DNA of 64,000 nt from Pseudahrensia aquimaris (GTDB lineage: Bacteria; Pseudomonadota; Alphaproteobacteria; Rhizobiales; Rhizobiaceae), in NCBI RefSeq assembly GCF_042676045.1, contig NZ_JBHTJV010000003.1, forward strand, positions 496,001-560,000. The letters run 5' to 3'. Both the position numbers and the translations under genes were made by a program. The notes beneath the pieces are model-generated. The model was given only the letters and a program-made list of their open reading frames with translations, was not told the DNA's origin and made no database searches. Shown here in pieces: positions 24,655-33,246 of the stretch. Position 1 is the first letter of the stretch. Each line of letters starts with the position of its first letter.

Positions 24655-25251
24655 CTACGGATAGAGGCGCTGCGTCGCCCAACCGCCCTGACCGTCCGGC
24701 GTAAACACGACACGGTCGTGCAGGCGATGGTCTCCGTCCTGCCAAAACTCGATTTCGCTCGGCAGAATACGAAATCCTGACCAGTGCGGCGGACGCGGGA
24801 TGTTGTCGTCGTCGGGATATTTTTCCTGAAAGTGCTGCACCCGCTCTATCAACGTCTCTCTATCGGCCAGCGGCCGGGATTGGTCTGACGCCCAAGCTCC
24901 ACGGCGGCTCTGGGGATGGCGAGAGTTGAAATAGGCGGTCGCCTCTTCGTCGGAAACGATTTCAACAGGCCCACGCACCCGAACTTGGCGGCGACGCGAT
25001 TTCCAATGAAAGCACATTGCAGCCTTCATTGCGCCAAGCACTTCTTTGCCTTTTGTGCCTTCGAAATTGGTGTAAAAAACGAAACCGCGCTCATCCAAGC
25101 CTTTGAGCAAAACCATGCGCACGTTTGGCAGGCCATCGGCATCGACAGTAGCCACCGCGACCGCATTTGGATCGTTCGGCTCGCTCTCTTTGGCATCTTC
25201 AAGCCATTCGCTGAAAAGCGCGTAGGGTTCTGTTCGTTTTGTAAAGTCCAT
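24655..25251 (-). CDS. pdxH: Pyridoxamine 5'-phosphate oxidase
   Basis: A 198-residue FMN enzyme that oxidises PNP/PMP to PLP. Characteristic segments are NAVAVATVDADGLPNVRMVLLKGLDERGFVFYTN, RQVRVRGPVE, SRHPQSRRGAWASDQSRPL, WSGFRILPSEIEFWQDG and the C-terminal RLYP. It is convergent with the Spx-like gene (3-nt gap) and divergent from the surface lipoprotein gene. Confidence 0.96.
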   Translation of the reverse strand: MDFTKRTEPYALFSEWLEDAKESEPNDPNAVAVATVDADGLPNVRMVLLKGLDERGFVFYTNFEGTKGKEVLGAMKAAMCFHWKSRRRQVRVRGPVEIVSDEEATAYFNSRHPQSRRGAWASDQSRPLADRETLIERVQHFQEKYPDDDNIPRPPHWSGFRILPSEIEFWQDGDHRLHDRVVFTPDGQGGWATQRLYP

Positions 25252-25367
25252 TTTCAGCCAGCTCCCGCGCCTTATTCACCACATATTTACCTTGCCGCAG
25301 CATTCTTTGGCGTGGGCGAAGTGGGTTTCGCGCTGCGATCCTTACTTCGGATCATGGGAAGTGTAAA

Positions 25368-25829
25368 ATGCGTAAGACGGCTAGGTGGGGAAATGGGATG
25401 CGGCGCAACAGCGCGATCATCCCGCTGTTTTTCGCAGCCTCGCTTGGTGTTTTGTCCTCTTCCGGCTGTGCCATCAAAGGCACCGACGATCTCGCCGCAG
25501 ACCTCGTACCCACCGATCAGATCGTAACCAACTCCGTTGCAAGAGCTGCAAAAATCGAAGGGGTTGAGCAATCGGATGCCGATTTGATCAAAGCCACGAT
25601 TGCAAAAGCCAGCGTTGGGCCGGACCAGACCATAAACTGGAAGAATACCGAGACCGGATCTTCTGGAACGGTTGTTTCGATCAAGGATTTCAAGGGCAAT
25701 CACGGCCAAGCGTGCCGCGAGTTCAAAACAACCGTCGATACATTTACGGGTATTTCCTACTACAATGGTGAAACCTGCAAGGTTTCCGACGATCAATGGG
25801 TGCTTTCCTGGTTCAAACCGGCTGAGTGA
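25368..25829 (+). CDS. RT0821/Lpp0805-type surface lipoprotein
   Basis: A 153-residue predicted lipoprotein: AIIPLFFAASLGVL followed by lipobox SSGC. The C-terminal domain has NWKNTETGSSGTVVSIKDF, ACREFKTTVD and ETCKVSDDQWVLSW, matching the RT0821/Lpp0805 surface protein pattern found next to dnaJ in Rhizobiales. It is probably on the periplasmic face of the envelope; its function is unknown. A second in-frame ATG lies 30 nt downstream (25398). Confidence 0.85.
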   Translation: MRKTARWGNGMRRNSAIIPLFFAASLGVLSSSGCAIKGTDDLAADLVPTDQIVTNSVARAAKIEGVEQSDADLIKATIAKASVGPDQTINWKNTETGSSGTVVSIKDFKGNHGQACREFKTTVDTFTGISYYNGETCKVSDDQWVLSWFKPAE

Positions 25830-25934
25830 TCACTTTTTTTTGCATTACAGCGTGGCAATCACGCGCCTTCGCCCCATATATTCATTGAAAATGTGTGCGC
25901 TATCCGCACCTCTCATTCAATGCAGGACGACAAT

Positions 25935-26849
25935 ATGCGTGATCCCTATTCCGTTCTGGGCGTGAGCAAGACCGCCAGCGAAAAAGATATCAAAAGCGCT
26001 TTTCGCAAGCTGGCCAAGAAGTATCACCCGGATCAGAACCCAGATGACCCGAAAGCCAAAGAGCGGTTTTCGGAAATCAACTCGGCTTACGAAATCATCG
26101 GTGACAAGACGAAACGAAAGCAGTTTGACCGCGGCGAAATTGATGCCGAAGGCAAAGAGAAGTTCGCCGGATTTGAAGGCTTTGGCGGCGGCGCGAGAGG
26201 GGGCGGCAATCCGTTTGGTGGAGCACAGGGCAATTTCGGCGGGGCTGAAGACATACTAAGCCAGCTTTTCGGCGGTGCCGCAGGCCTGGGTGGCCACCCA
26301 GGCATGGGCGGCGCGCGTGGTGCAGGCCCACGCCGTCCGCAACCAGCACCGAAAGGCGCAGATAAGAAAATTTCGCTCAGCATTCACCTCAAAGACCTCG
26401 CAAAAGGCAAAGCTGCTGTGCGTCTTGGGCCAGACAAAACCGTGCAGATGACCATACCACCGGAAGCAGAAGACGGGCAGGTTATTCGTCTGAAAGGCCA
26501 AGGCGAGGAAGGTCCCGGTGGCTCCGGCGACGCACTCATCACTCTAAAAATATCGCGCCATCCCGATTTCGTCCGTGAAGGCGCGAACATTCGTGTTCAT
26601 GTGCCTGTCGATCTCGAAACGGCGGTTTTGGGCGGAAAAATGCGCGTGCCGACACTGACTGGTGCGGTTGCGCTAACTGTTCCTGCTTGGTCCAACTCTG
26701 GTGCGGTATTTCGTGTTCGTGGCAAAGGCTTGCCAAAGCGTGACGGGGAAAACGGTGATATTCTAGCTGTGCTTGCAGTCGATATCGGCGAACAGCCGGA
26801 CCCGGATTTGATTGCGCTGGTAGAAAGCCGCCGCAAGAAATCTGCTTAA
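25935..26849 (+). CDS. DnaJ-class co-chaperone lacking the zinc finger (CbpA/DnaJ2-like)
   Basis: A 304-residue J-domain protein. The HPD motif is at residues 31-33 in AKKYHPDQNPDDPKAKERF. A Gly/Phe-rich region follows (about 75-145), then two beta-sandwich substrate domains (KKISLSIHLKDLAKGKAAVRLG; GQVIRLKGQGEEGPGGSGDALI; SNSGAVFRVRGKGLPKRDG). There is no CxxCxGxG zinc domain, so this is not the main DnaJ. Start ATG 25935 has AGGA upstream. fabI follows 116 nt downstream, a known Rhizobiales arrangement. Confidence 0.93.
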   Translation: MRDPYSVLGVSKTASEKDIKSAFRKLAKKYHPDQNPDDPKAKERFSEINSAYEIIGDKTKRKQFDRGEIDAEGKEKFAGFEGFGGGARGGGNPFGGAQGNFGGAEDILSQLFGGAAGLGGHPGMGGARGAGPRRPQPAPKGADKKISLSIHLKDLAKGKAAVRLGPDKTVQMTIPPEAEDGQVIRLKGQGEEGPGGSGDALITLKISRHPDFVREGANIRVHVPVDLETAVLGGKMRVPTLTGAVALTVPAWSNSGAVFRVRGKGLPKRDGENGDILAVLAVDIGEQPDPDLIALVESRRKKSA

Positions 26850-26965
26850 CGCAACCGATTGAGCAGCATGTGCGTATCTGTCCATGCGTCTTGGCAGGCC
26901 ATAGCGGCTGTGCCATAGGGAGCGCGATGCGAGCCGGTGGGCATGCGTGACAACAGGGTAATTCA

Positions 26966-27778
26966 ATGAGCGACAATAGCGGTTTGATGCAAGGCAAGCG
27001 TGGGCTTGTCATGGGGGTTGCAAACAACCGTTCCATCGCTTGGGGCATTGCTAAAGCGCTTGCAGATGCGGGTGCGGAAGTTGGATTGACCTACCAAGGC
27101 GACGCGCTGAAAAAACGGGTTGAGCCGCTTGCCGAACAACTGAACGGGCAAGTGTTCGGCCATTGCGATGTAACCGATGATTCCACTATGGACGCCGTGT
27201 TTGAGGCTGTCACCGAAAAGTGGGGCAAGATCGATTTCTTCGTCCACGCCATCGCCTTCGCCGATAAAGACGAGCTGACAGGCCGCTACGTCGATACCAC
27301 CGCCGATAATTTCGCCCGCTCAATGCATATCTCCGTCTATTCGCTCACCGCGTTGACCCAGCGTGCCGAGAAACTGATGACTGATGGCGGTTCGATTTTG
27401 ACGCTCACCTATTACGGCGCGGAAAAAGTGATGCCCCATTACAATGTGATGGGCGTTGCGAAAGCTGCTCTGGAAGCCAGCGTGCGCTATCTCGCTGAAG
27501 ACCTCGGCAAGGACAATATCCGCGTCAACGCGATTTCCGCAGGTCCGATAAAGACGCTCGCCGCATCCGGCATTGGTGACTTCCGGTACATCTTGAAATG
27601 GAATGAGTTGAACTCTCCAATGCGCCGTGTGGTGACGATCGACCAGGTCGGGCAATCCGCACTCTACCTGTTGTCTGACATGGGCGCTGGCGTGACCGGC
27701 GAAGTGCACCACGTCGACAGCGGCTACCATGCCGTCGGCATGAAGGCGGTGGACGCACCTGACATTTCCGTAGTGTAA
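26966..27778 (+). CDS. fabI: Enoyl-[acyl-carrier-protein] reductase, NADH
   Basis: A 270-residue FabI that reduces trans-2-enoyl-ACP in fatty-acid elongation. It shows GLVMGVANNRSIAWGIAKAL (cofactor loop of the FabI type), HAIAFADKDELTGRYVDTT, and the Y-x6-K catalytic pair Y159/K166 in HYNVMGVAKAALE. The C-terminal GEVHHVDSGYHAVGM is also typical. Confidence 0.96.
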   Translation: MSDNSGLMQGKRGLVMGVANNRSIAWGIAKALADAGAEVGLTYQGDALKKRVEPLAEQLNGQVFGHCDVTDDSTMDAVFEAVTEKWGKIDFFVHAIAFADKDELTGRYVDTTADNFARSMHISVYSLTALTQRAEKLMTDGGSILTLTYYGAEKVMPHYNVMGVAKAALEASVRYLAEDLGKDNIRVNAISAGPIKTLAASGIGDFRYILKWNELNSPMRRVVTIDQVGQSALYLLSDMGAGVTGEVHHVDSGYHAVGMKAVDAPDISVV

Positions 27779-27868
27779 TTCCTTCGGGGTAAAAGTGCTG
27801 ATTACAATGAAACCGAAGGCGGTTCCTGTACGGAACCCAAATTCGGATTTGATCGAAAGCGAAACGCC

Positions 27869-28957
27869 TTGACCCTTCTTATTATCTACGTCCTGATCGC
27901 TACGGGTGTATCTTTTCTGTGTTCCATTCTGGAAGCTGTACTTCTGTCGGTCTCGCCTTCCTATTTGGGCGCGCTGAAGAAACAGAACCCTTCCGTGGGC
28001 AATAAAATGGCAGCTTTGCAGAAGGACATTGACCGTCCGCTAGCGGCCATTCTCACCCTCAACACCATTGCCCACACAATCGGGGCTGCGGGAGCCGGAG
28101 CGCAGGCGGCGGCGGTGTTTGGCGATGCGTCGCTGACCATTTTTTCCATCATCCTGACGCTGATAATCCTGTTTGCCTCGGAAATTATTCCCAAGACGCT
28201 CGGCGCGACCTACTGGAAAAGCCTTGTGCCTTTCGTCACCCGCGTTTTGCCGGTTCTTATTTTCCTGCTGGCGCCGCTCGTGTGGTGTTCGCAATTGCTG
28301 TCGAAACTGGTTTCCGGCGGCAAGGCGAAAGGTGTTGTGACGCGCGAAGAGATTGCAGCGCTAGCAGATATTGGACGCGAACAGGGCGTTGTTGGCGAAC
28401 AGCACAGCCGGATCGTGCGCAATCTGTTGCGGTTTCATAAAGTTACGGTGGAAGACGTGATGACCCCGCGAACGGTCGTTTACGCCCAGCCTGCCAGCAC
28501 AACCGTGGGCGAGATGGTGGCCCATATGGAAGACCTGCGCTTTTCGCGTATTCCGATTTATGAAGACAGCATCGACAACGTGGTTGGCATCGTTTTGAAG
28601 AACGATCTGTTTGCTGCGGCCCTTCGCAGCGAGACGGACAAGCCGCTTTCCGCATTGAAGCGCGATGCTATGCGTGTGCCAGCCGCCACGACCTTGGAAG
28701 ATTTCTTCGCCATGCTTTTGGAACAGGACGCTCATATCGCCATTGTCGATGATGAATATGGCGGCATGGATGGGGTGGCAACCATGGAGGACGTGGTGGA
28801 AACGCTGCTCGGCCTGGAAATCATGGACGAGATGGACGACACCGCCGACATGCAGGCTTTGGCCCGCGAGCGGGCGCGGGAGCGGGCTGAACGGCTTGGA
28901 TTGAAAGTCGAAGTCCCGGCCAATGACGGCCCTGCCCCGAAAAACTCAGCCGGCTGA
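27869..28957 (+). CDS. CNNM/CBS-domain hemolysin-like membrane protein
   Basis: A 362-residue member of the CorC/HlyC-related CNNM family. It has a CNNM membrane domain with about four helices (residues 1-150; NTIAHTIGAAGAGAQAAAVFG, ASEIIPKTLGATYWK) and a CBS pair (about 195-325; VMTPRTVVYAQP, FSRIPIYEDSIDNVVGIV, DEYGGMDGVATMEDVVETLLG). An Arg/Glu-rich tail follows, and no transporter-associated C-terminal domain is obvious. The family is tied to Mg2+/Co2+ or other cation efflux; 'hemolysin' is historical. The start is a TTG at 27869, because the first membrane helix begins at once. Two small hairpins precede it (CCTTCGG/CCGAAGG and GGTTCC/GGAACC). Confidence 0.9.
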   Translation: MTLLIIYVLIATGVSFLCSILEAVLLSVSPSYLGALKKQNPSVGNKMAALQKDIDRPLAAILTLNTIAHTIGAAGAGAQAAAVFGDASLTIFSIILTLIILFASEIIPKTLGATYWKSLVPFVTRVLPVLIFLLAPLVWCSQLLSKLVSGGKAKGVVTREEIAALADIGREQGVVGEQHSRIVRNLLRFHKVTVEDVMTPRTVVYAQPASTTVGEMVAHMEDLRFSRIPIYEDSIDNVVGIVLKNDLFAAALRSETDKPLSALKRDAMRVPAATTLEDFFAMLLEQDAHIAIVDDEYGGMDGVATMEDVVETLLGLEIMDEMDDTADMQALARERARERAERLGLKVEVPANDGPAPKNSAG

Positions 28958-28969
28958 TCGCAGAACTTT

Positions 28970-29557
28970 ATGGCGCACCCTACTCTCTATTTCGTTCGAC
29001 ACGGCCAGACCGACTGGAACGTCGCTCTAAGGCTGCAAGGGCAACAGGATATCCCGATCAATTCTACTGGCCGTGCGCAAGCCACGCAGAACGGGCGCAG
29101 GCTTGCTGGATTGCTGGATGATCCAGCGCGCTTCCGCTACATCGCCAGCCCGCTAGGGCGCACCCGAGAAACGATGAACCTCATCCGGCTCGAACTTGGT
29201 CTGCCCGCTCATGGATATGAGACCGACGACCGCATTAAAGAGATCGCGTTCGGGCTGTGGGAAACTTATACCTTCGATGAATTGCGCGTTGATAACGCTG
29301 AGGCTGTCGCTGCCCGCGAGGCCGACAAATGGAACTACGCGCCTCCGCTGGGTGAGAGCTATGCCCGGCTGCTGGCGCGGGTGCAGGCATGGCTGCCTTA
29401 CGTGCGCGAGGACTCAGTGATTGTGTGCCACGGCGGCATTTTGCGAGTGCTGGAACATCATCTCAACGGCACGCCGACCGATGAAGTGGCTCAAATATCA
29501 ATTCCCCAAGACAACATTTATGTCTGGGACGGCTACAAGGCGCGTTGGCTGGACTAG
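28970..29557 (+). CDS. Histidine phosphatase (phosphoglycerate mutase-like)
   Basis: A 195-residue histidine phosphatase. The catalytic loop is LYFVRHGQTDWN, followed by LQGQQDIPINSTGRAQA, SPLGRTRETM, and the second His in VIVCHGGILRVLEHHL. It is likely a broad-specificity phosphatase and not the glycolytic mutase. It starts 12 nt after the CNNM gene. In related genomes it stands between fabI and aroC; here aroC is displaced by about 9 kb. Confidence 0.92.
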   Translation: MAHPTLYFVRHGQTDWNVALRLQGQQDIPINSTGRAQATQNGRRLAGLLDDPARFRYIASPLGRTRETMNLIRLELGLPAHGYETDDRIKEIAFGLWETYTFDELRVDNAEAVAAREADKWNYAPPLGESYARLLARVQAWLPYVREDSVIVCHGGILRVLEHHLNGTPTDEVAQISIPQDNIYVWDGYKARWLD

Positions 29558-29561
29558 CAGT

Positions 29562-30296
29562 TTACTGCAGTGAAACATGAGAGTCTTCGCTTGGTTCTCC
29601 GCAGGGTTTCTGACCACTTTGCGGAAGAAGCCTGTGGCGTGGGCTGCTAACACTGCTAAGCTTGCAGGCCAAATACTCCATTTCGATATCCGAGCGATCG
29701 CGGACGCAGTGGTGTCCGCGAACACTCAAGCCATCGCGCCAAGAGACTGACTGGTAGTAGACGCATGACTGCGGTCGCGCATTGGATTCAAACACAAAAC
29801 GTTGCACTTCGAAGGGGCCATGACGTGTTTTCAACGCTACGATAGGGCCTTGCAGTTTCAGTTTCCCCCAATCGGTGATTGGCTTGTAACCCTTGCGCAG
29901 TTTCTTGCGAATGTCTCTCTTTTTGGGCTTACCGTTTTTGGGCATCCACAAACCCACATAGAACGAGACAGAATCAAGTCGGGTGACACCATACTTCAAC
30001 CATTGGCTCTCTGACCCCGACTTGCGGAACCAATGACTTTCACGTCGCTTTACGTCGCGCAAATCGCCATCTTCCATAGCCAGATCAAAGGGGGGACTTG
30101 ATGTCTTCTTGCGAACAAATTCGGCTTCACCGCTGTTGCTGACGACTTCAGTCTTCACATTTCCGTCGAAGAACCACGGCGTCCCCAGCGCGATGATGGC
30201 GATGCAGAGCGTGCCAAATACAAGCCCACGCAACCACCGGGTGCGGCTTGCCTGCGTCTGCTCACGCTTTTGCCGATGTCCATCTCTTCCCCACAT
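29562..30296 (-). CDS. Membrane-anchored hypothetical protein
   Basis: A 244-residue protein I do not recognise. A basic N-terminus (RQKREQTQASRTRWLRG) leads into one membrane helix (LVFGTLCIAIIALGTPWFF) and then a soluble domain. That domain has WLKYGVTRLDSVSFYVGLWMP, a Lys/Arg-rich stretch (GKPKKRDIRKKLRKGYK) and Cys residues in PQSCVYYQS, GHHCVRD and YLACKLS. The arrangement predicts a type II membrane protein with its main domain in the periplasm. It is convergent with the phosphatase gene (4-nt gap). It opens the accessory-looking interval and has no strong ribosome site. Confidence 0.6.
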   Translation of the reverse strand: MWGRDGHRQKREQTQASRTRWLRGLVFGTLCIAIIALGTPWFFDGNVKTEVVSNSGEAEFVRKKTSSPPFDLAMEDGDLRDVKRRESHWFRKSGSESQWLKYGVTRLDSVSFYVGLWMPKNGKPKKRDIRKKLRKGYKPITDWGKLKLQGPIVALKTRHGPFEVQRFVFESNARPQSCVYYQSVSWRDGLSVRGHHCVRDRSDIEMEYLACKLSSVSSPRHRLLPQSGQKPCGEPSEDSHVSLQ

Positions 30297-30339
30297 GCAA
30301 ACAGTGTGGGCGAGCGAAATTTCTAACGCCTTAATGCGC

Positions 30340-30410
30340 AGGTGAATGATCCAACGCAGTGAAGAAAGTGGAAATGCAATTTCCGCTTTCGTCCTGTTGC
30401 GTTTTCACCT
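30340..30410. repeat. 71-nt nested imperfect palindrome upstream of the amidinotransferase gene
   Basis: Three sets of complementary arms nest. The outer is AGGTGAA (30340-30346) with TTCACCT (30404-30410), the middle AACGCA (30353-30358) with TGCGTT (30398-30403), and the inner GAAAGTGGAAAT (30364-30375) with ATTTCCGCTTTC (30379-30390; one G-U pair, loop GCA). It ends 36 nt before ATG 30447. It could be a structured mRNA leader or a small palindromic element. Confidence 0.65.
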
Positions 30411-30446
30411 AAACGGCTGGCTGCGAACAATCCTGAGAGCTTTCCG

Positions 30447-31589
30447 ATGTTTGAAACGCCGAAGCCCGTTTTGGGTAATGATAAGCCTGCCGTTGTTAAA
30501 TCCTGGGACGAGTGGTCTCCTTTGAAACACGTCATCGTTGGCGTGGCCGATGGTGGCATGATCCCGCCCGGCGAACCGGCACTGGACGCAAAAGTGCCGG
30601 AGGATTCCGACATGAAAGGCCAATGGGGGCCGCGCAGCCAAGAAAGCGCTGACAAGGCCAACGAACAACTCGACAATTTCGCCAAGGTGCTGGAAAGCCG
30701 CGGCGTGCGCGTCGACCGCCCAACGCCGATTGATTTTTCCGCTCCAGTCTCAACGCCCGATTGGGAAAACCCTTCTTCTTTCGGCTGCATGCCGCCGCGG
30801 GATGTGATCCTGACCGTTGGCAAGGAAATGCTGGAAGCGACGATGAGCTATCGTTGCCGGTTCTTTGAATACCTCTGCTACCGCCCGCTGATGCAAAAGT
30901 ATTTCGAGGACGACCCGCATTTCCGCCACACCGCCGCGCCCAAGCCGCGCATGAGCGACGCTTCTTACCGGCCCGATTATCTCTCCGATCAGATCGGCGT
31001 GGAGAAGCGGCTGAAATGGACGGCTGAGAAATTCTTCGTCACCACCGAGGAAGAACCGATGTTCGACGCTGCCGACGTTTTGCGGTTCGGCAAGGATTTG
31101 ATCGTGCAGCACGGTTTCACGACGAACCTTAAGGGAATTGACTGGCTGCGCCGTCACTACCCTGACCATCGCGTGACCGCTGTGAACTTTCCTGGCGACC
31201 CCTACCCGATCCACATCGACGCGACCTTCACGCCGATTCGCCCGGGCCTCATCATCAACAATCCCGAGCGCCGCCTGCCGGACGAGCAGCGGGAATTCTT
31301 CCACCGCAACGACTGGGAGATCGTCGATGCGGCGCGCCCTGCCCACAACACGCCGCCGCCGCTTTGCTATTCATCTGTCTGGCTGTCGATGAATGTGCTG
31401 ATGGTGGACGAAAAGACGGTCTGCGTTGAGGCGTCCGAGGTCAACCAGATGGAGCAGTTCGACAAGATGGGGCTGGAGGTTCTGCCGATCCCCTTCCGCG
31501 ATGCCTACGCCTTTGGCGGTGCGCTGCACTGCGCGACGACGGACGTATTCCGCGAAGGCGATCTGGTGGACTATTTCCCTAAAGGCTAG
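30447..31589 (+). CDS. Glycine amidinotransferase (AGAT-like)
   Basis: A 380-residue amidinotransferase. The fold and active site match L-arginine:glycine amidinotransferase: EEEPMFDAADVLRFGKD (catalytic Asp, residues 207-210), YPIHIDATFTPIRPG (His256), VWLSMNVLMVDEKTV, and the nucleophilic Cys362 in GGALHCATTDVFREG. These segments resemble vertebrate AGAT closely. It should move an amidino group from arginine to an amine, giving guanidinoacetate if the acceptor is glycine. StrB-type inosamine amidinotransferases are related, but no streptomycin-like cluster is present. No creatine or guanidinoacetate methyltransferase gene is nearby, so the product's fate is unclear. Confidence 0.88.
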   Translation: MFETPKPVLGNDKPAVVKSWDEWSPLKHVIVGVADGGMIPPGEPALDAKVPEDSDMKGQWGPRSQESADKANEQLDNFAKVLESRGVRVDRPTPIDFSAPVSTPDWENPSSFGCMPPRDVILTVGKEMLEATMSYRCRFFEYLCYRPLMQKYFEDDPHFRHTAAPKPRMSDASYRPDYLSDQIGVEKRLKWTAEKFFVTTEEEPMFDAADVLRFGKDLIVQHGFTTNLKGIDWLRRHYPDHRVTAVNFPGDPYPIHIDATFTPIRPGLIINNPERRLPDEQREFFHRNDWEIVDAARPAHNTPPPLCYSSVWLSMNVLMVDEKTVCVEASEVNQMEQFDKMGLEVLPIPFRDAYAFGGALHCATTDVFREGDLVDYFPKG

Positions 31590-31693
31590 TTGTCAGTTTC
31601 TGTTTACCAGACGGCATAAAAGACACTCGTCCTTAAAAGGCTCTTTACGGCTCTAGGCCAATCTCTCGAAGCAGTAACTTTGGGGTGGGTGAT

Positions 31694-32863
31694 ATGGGCA
31701 CGATATATAACGCGGCACATTGCAGTGTGAATAAGCTCTGGCTTGGGGTGATTGCATTTGCCTTTGTGCTGGCCGTTTCGCTCACACCAAGCCGTGCAAG
31801 CGGTGATCGTTGGAACCCAAGCGATGACGCCGTCTACAAGTCTCTTGCTTGGCAGATGGACCACATGTTCACCCGCACCGATATCGACCTTGCGCAGGGC
31901 GAACGGGGGCGGCTTTTCGCTTGGTCTTGGGGTTATCTGGGCCGCGCTGCGCTGCTGATGCAAGAAGCGACGGGCGAGAAGCGGTTTCTTGATCTTGTGC
32001 GCGACACCTCCCACCGCCTGCTTGAAAACCGTGACGATACGCTTGGGCTGGTTGATGGCGAGCGCGGTGCGATCGTTCCCTCTTGGCAGGTGAAATACAA
32101 TTTTGGCGGCAAGTCGAACGAGATCACAGCTGCCGGACTGATTACGCTGCCGATGTGCGAATATGCTTTGAAAACGGGTGATGAGAAAATCGGCCGCGAG
32201 GCTGTTAAGAGCCTGAACGCTTTCATCGGCGAACGGCGAGAGGCTCATGGTGGATATTACTTTTGGCATCTGTCACAGAAAATCGTGGAGCCGCTGAACC
32301 ATTCGCACATTTACGGCGCGGCTTTGGCGACTTGTTCGAAGCTCTCCTATGCGCCGGACACGTTCGCTGAAACGGCCAAGGGTATATACCGCTATTGGCG
32401 TCATTTCACGCGGGCGGACGGTGAAGGGTTGTCTTGGGCCTATATGCCTGCGCCTGACTCTCCACTCGATCAGAAGTCCGAGGCTATATGGAAAATGGGC
32501 GTCACCATCGAACTGCCCGTCGCGCTGGTGAAGCATGGGTTGATGGCAGATGACGGCATTCTAGACCTCTTGGGCAAGACGGTAACCGGCAATTCTATTG
32601 TCCGCGCTGGCGGGGTTCCGCAGTTTATTGGCGAGGGGCTTTTGATCGACATCAGCAAGGGCGAGAAGTTTCACAGGCGCAGCCTTGCAGGGCTAATGTC
32701 GCCTGTGGTTTTGCTCGACAATCCGGCGGTGACGGGCGCTTTCTTGAAAATGGTGCGCGATCATCCGAAGCTTTATCCGAACGGCTGGTTTGGCGGATCA
32801 AAGTCGATGATGTTCAGCTACGCTTATCTGCGCGCCAATGGCGGATTCGACAACACCAATTAG
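31694..32863 (+). CDS. Secreted alpha/alpha-barrel-like protein, unknown function
   Basis: A 389-residue protein with a signal peptide (LWLGVIAFAFVLAVSLTPSRAS). The mature part is helical with a repeating hairpin pattern (SWGYLGRAALLMQEATGEKRFLDLVRDTSHRLLE; EITAAGLITLPMCEYALKTGDEKIGREAVKSLNAFI; HIYGAALATCSKLSYAPDTFAETAKGIYRYWRHF). This suggests an (alpha/alpha) toroid like those of six-hairpin glycosidases or glucuronyl epimerases. No catalytic residues can be assigned. Start ATG 31694 follows GGGTGGGTG; a GTG 9 nt upstream (31685) is possible. It follows the amidinotransferase gene by about 100 nt in the same direction. Confidence 0.7.
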   Translation: MGTIYNAAHCSVNKLWLGVIAFAFVLAVSLTPSRASGDRWNPSDDAVYKSLAWQMDHMFTRTDIDLAQGERGRLFAWSWGYLGRAALLMQEATGEKRFLDLVRDTSHRLLENRDDTLGLVDGERGAIVPSWQVKYNFGGKSNEITAAGLITLPMCEYALKTGDEKIGREAVKSLNAFIGERREAHGGYYFWHLSQKIVEPLNHSHIYGAALATCSKLSYAPDTFAETAKGIYRYWRHFTRADGEGLSWAYMPAPDSPLDQKSEAIWKMGVTIELPVALVKHGLMADDGILDLLGKTVTGNSIVRAGGVPQFIGEGLLIDISKGEKFHRRSLAGLMSPVVLLDNPAVTGAFLKMVRDHPKLYPNGWFGGSKSMMFSYAYLRANGGFDNTN

Positions 32864-33246
32864 TCGTCGCCACGAGACGTGCTGAGCGCTTCCAGGGACT
32901 TTCGCACGCTTGAAAGCTGTTCGCTCATGTCTCGCGCGGTGGCTTCCAGCTTGGCGATTTGCGCTTGAAGAATTTTCATCTCCTCGTCTTCCACCTCACC
33001 GCGCGGCGCGGTGCCGATGCCTTGCAGCAGCCATGTGGGCGATACGCCGAGAACGCCGGCCAGCGAATTGAGACGGTTGGAGCGCGGCTCAAGGGCGTCC
33101 GTCTCCCAGCCTTCAATGGTTTTGCGCGTCACGCCGACATTGCGGGCCAAATCGTTGAGCGAAAGCCCTGCCGCCTCCCGCGCCCGCGAAATGCGACCAC
33201 CGAGCGTATCGCGGTCTTCAGTCTGATTGATGAGCATTTCGGACAT
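32860..33246 (-). CDS. XRE-family helix-turn-helix regulator with C-terminal coiled coil
   Basis: A 128-residue regulator. An XRE HTH occupies about residues 15-70 (ISRAREAAGLSLNDLARNVGVTRKTIEGWETDALEPRSNRLNSLAGVLGVSPTWLL, split here only for description). It is followed by a heptad-rich helix (MKILQAQIAKLEATARDMSEQLSSVRKSLEAL) that probably dimerises. Start ATG 33246 is preferred because the upstream open frame is low-complexity Arg/Pro coding and contains a large inverted repeat. Convergent with the secreted protein gene (4-nt overlap). The regulated genes are not evident. Confidence 0.85.
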   Translation of the reverse strand: MSEMLINQTEDRDTLGGRISRAREAAGLSLNDLARNVGVTRKTIEGWETDALEPRSNRLNSLAGVLGVSPTWLLQGIGTAPRGEVEDEEMKILQAQIAKLEATARDMSEQLSSVRKSLEALSTSRGDD

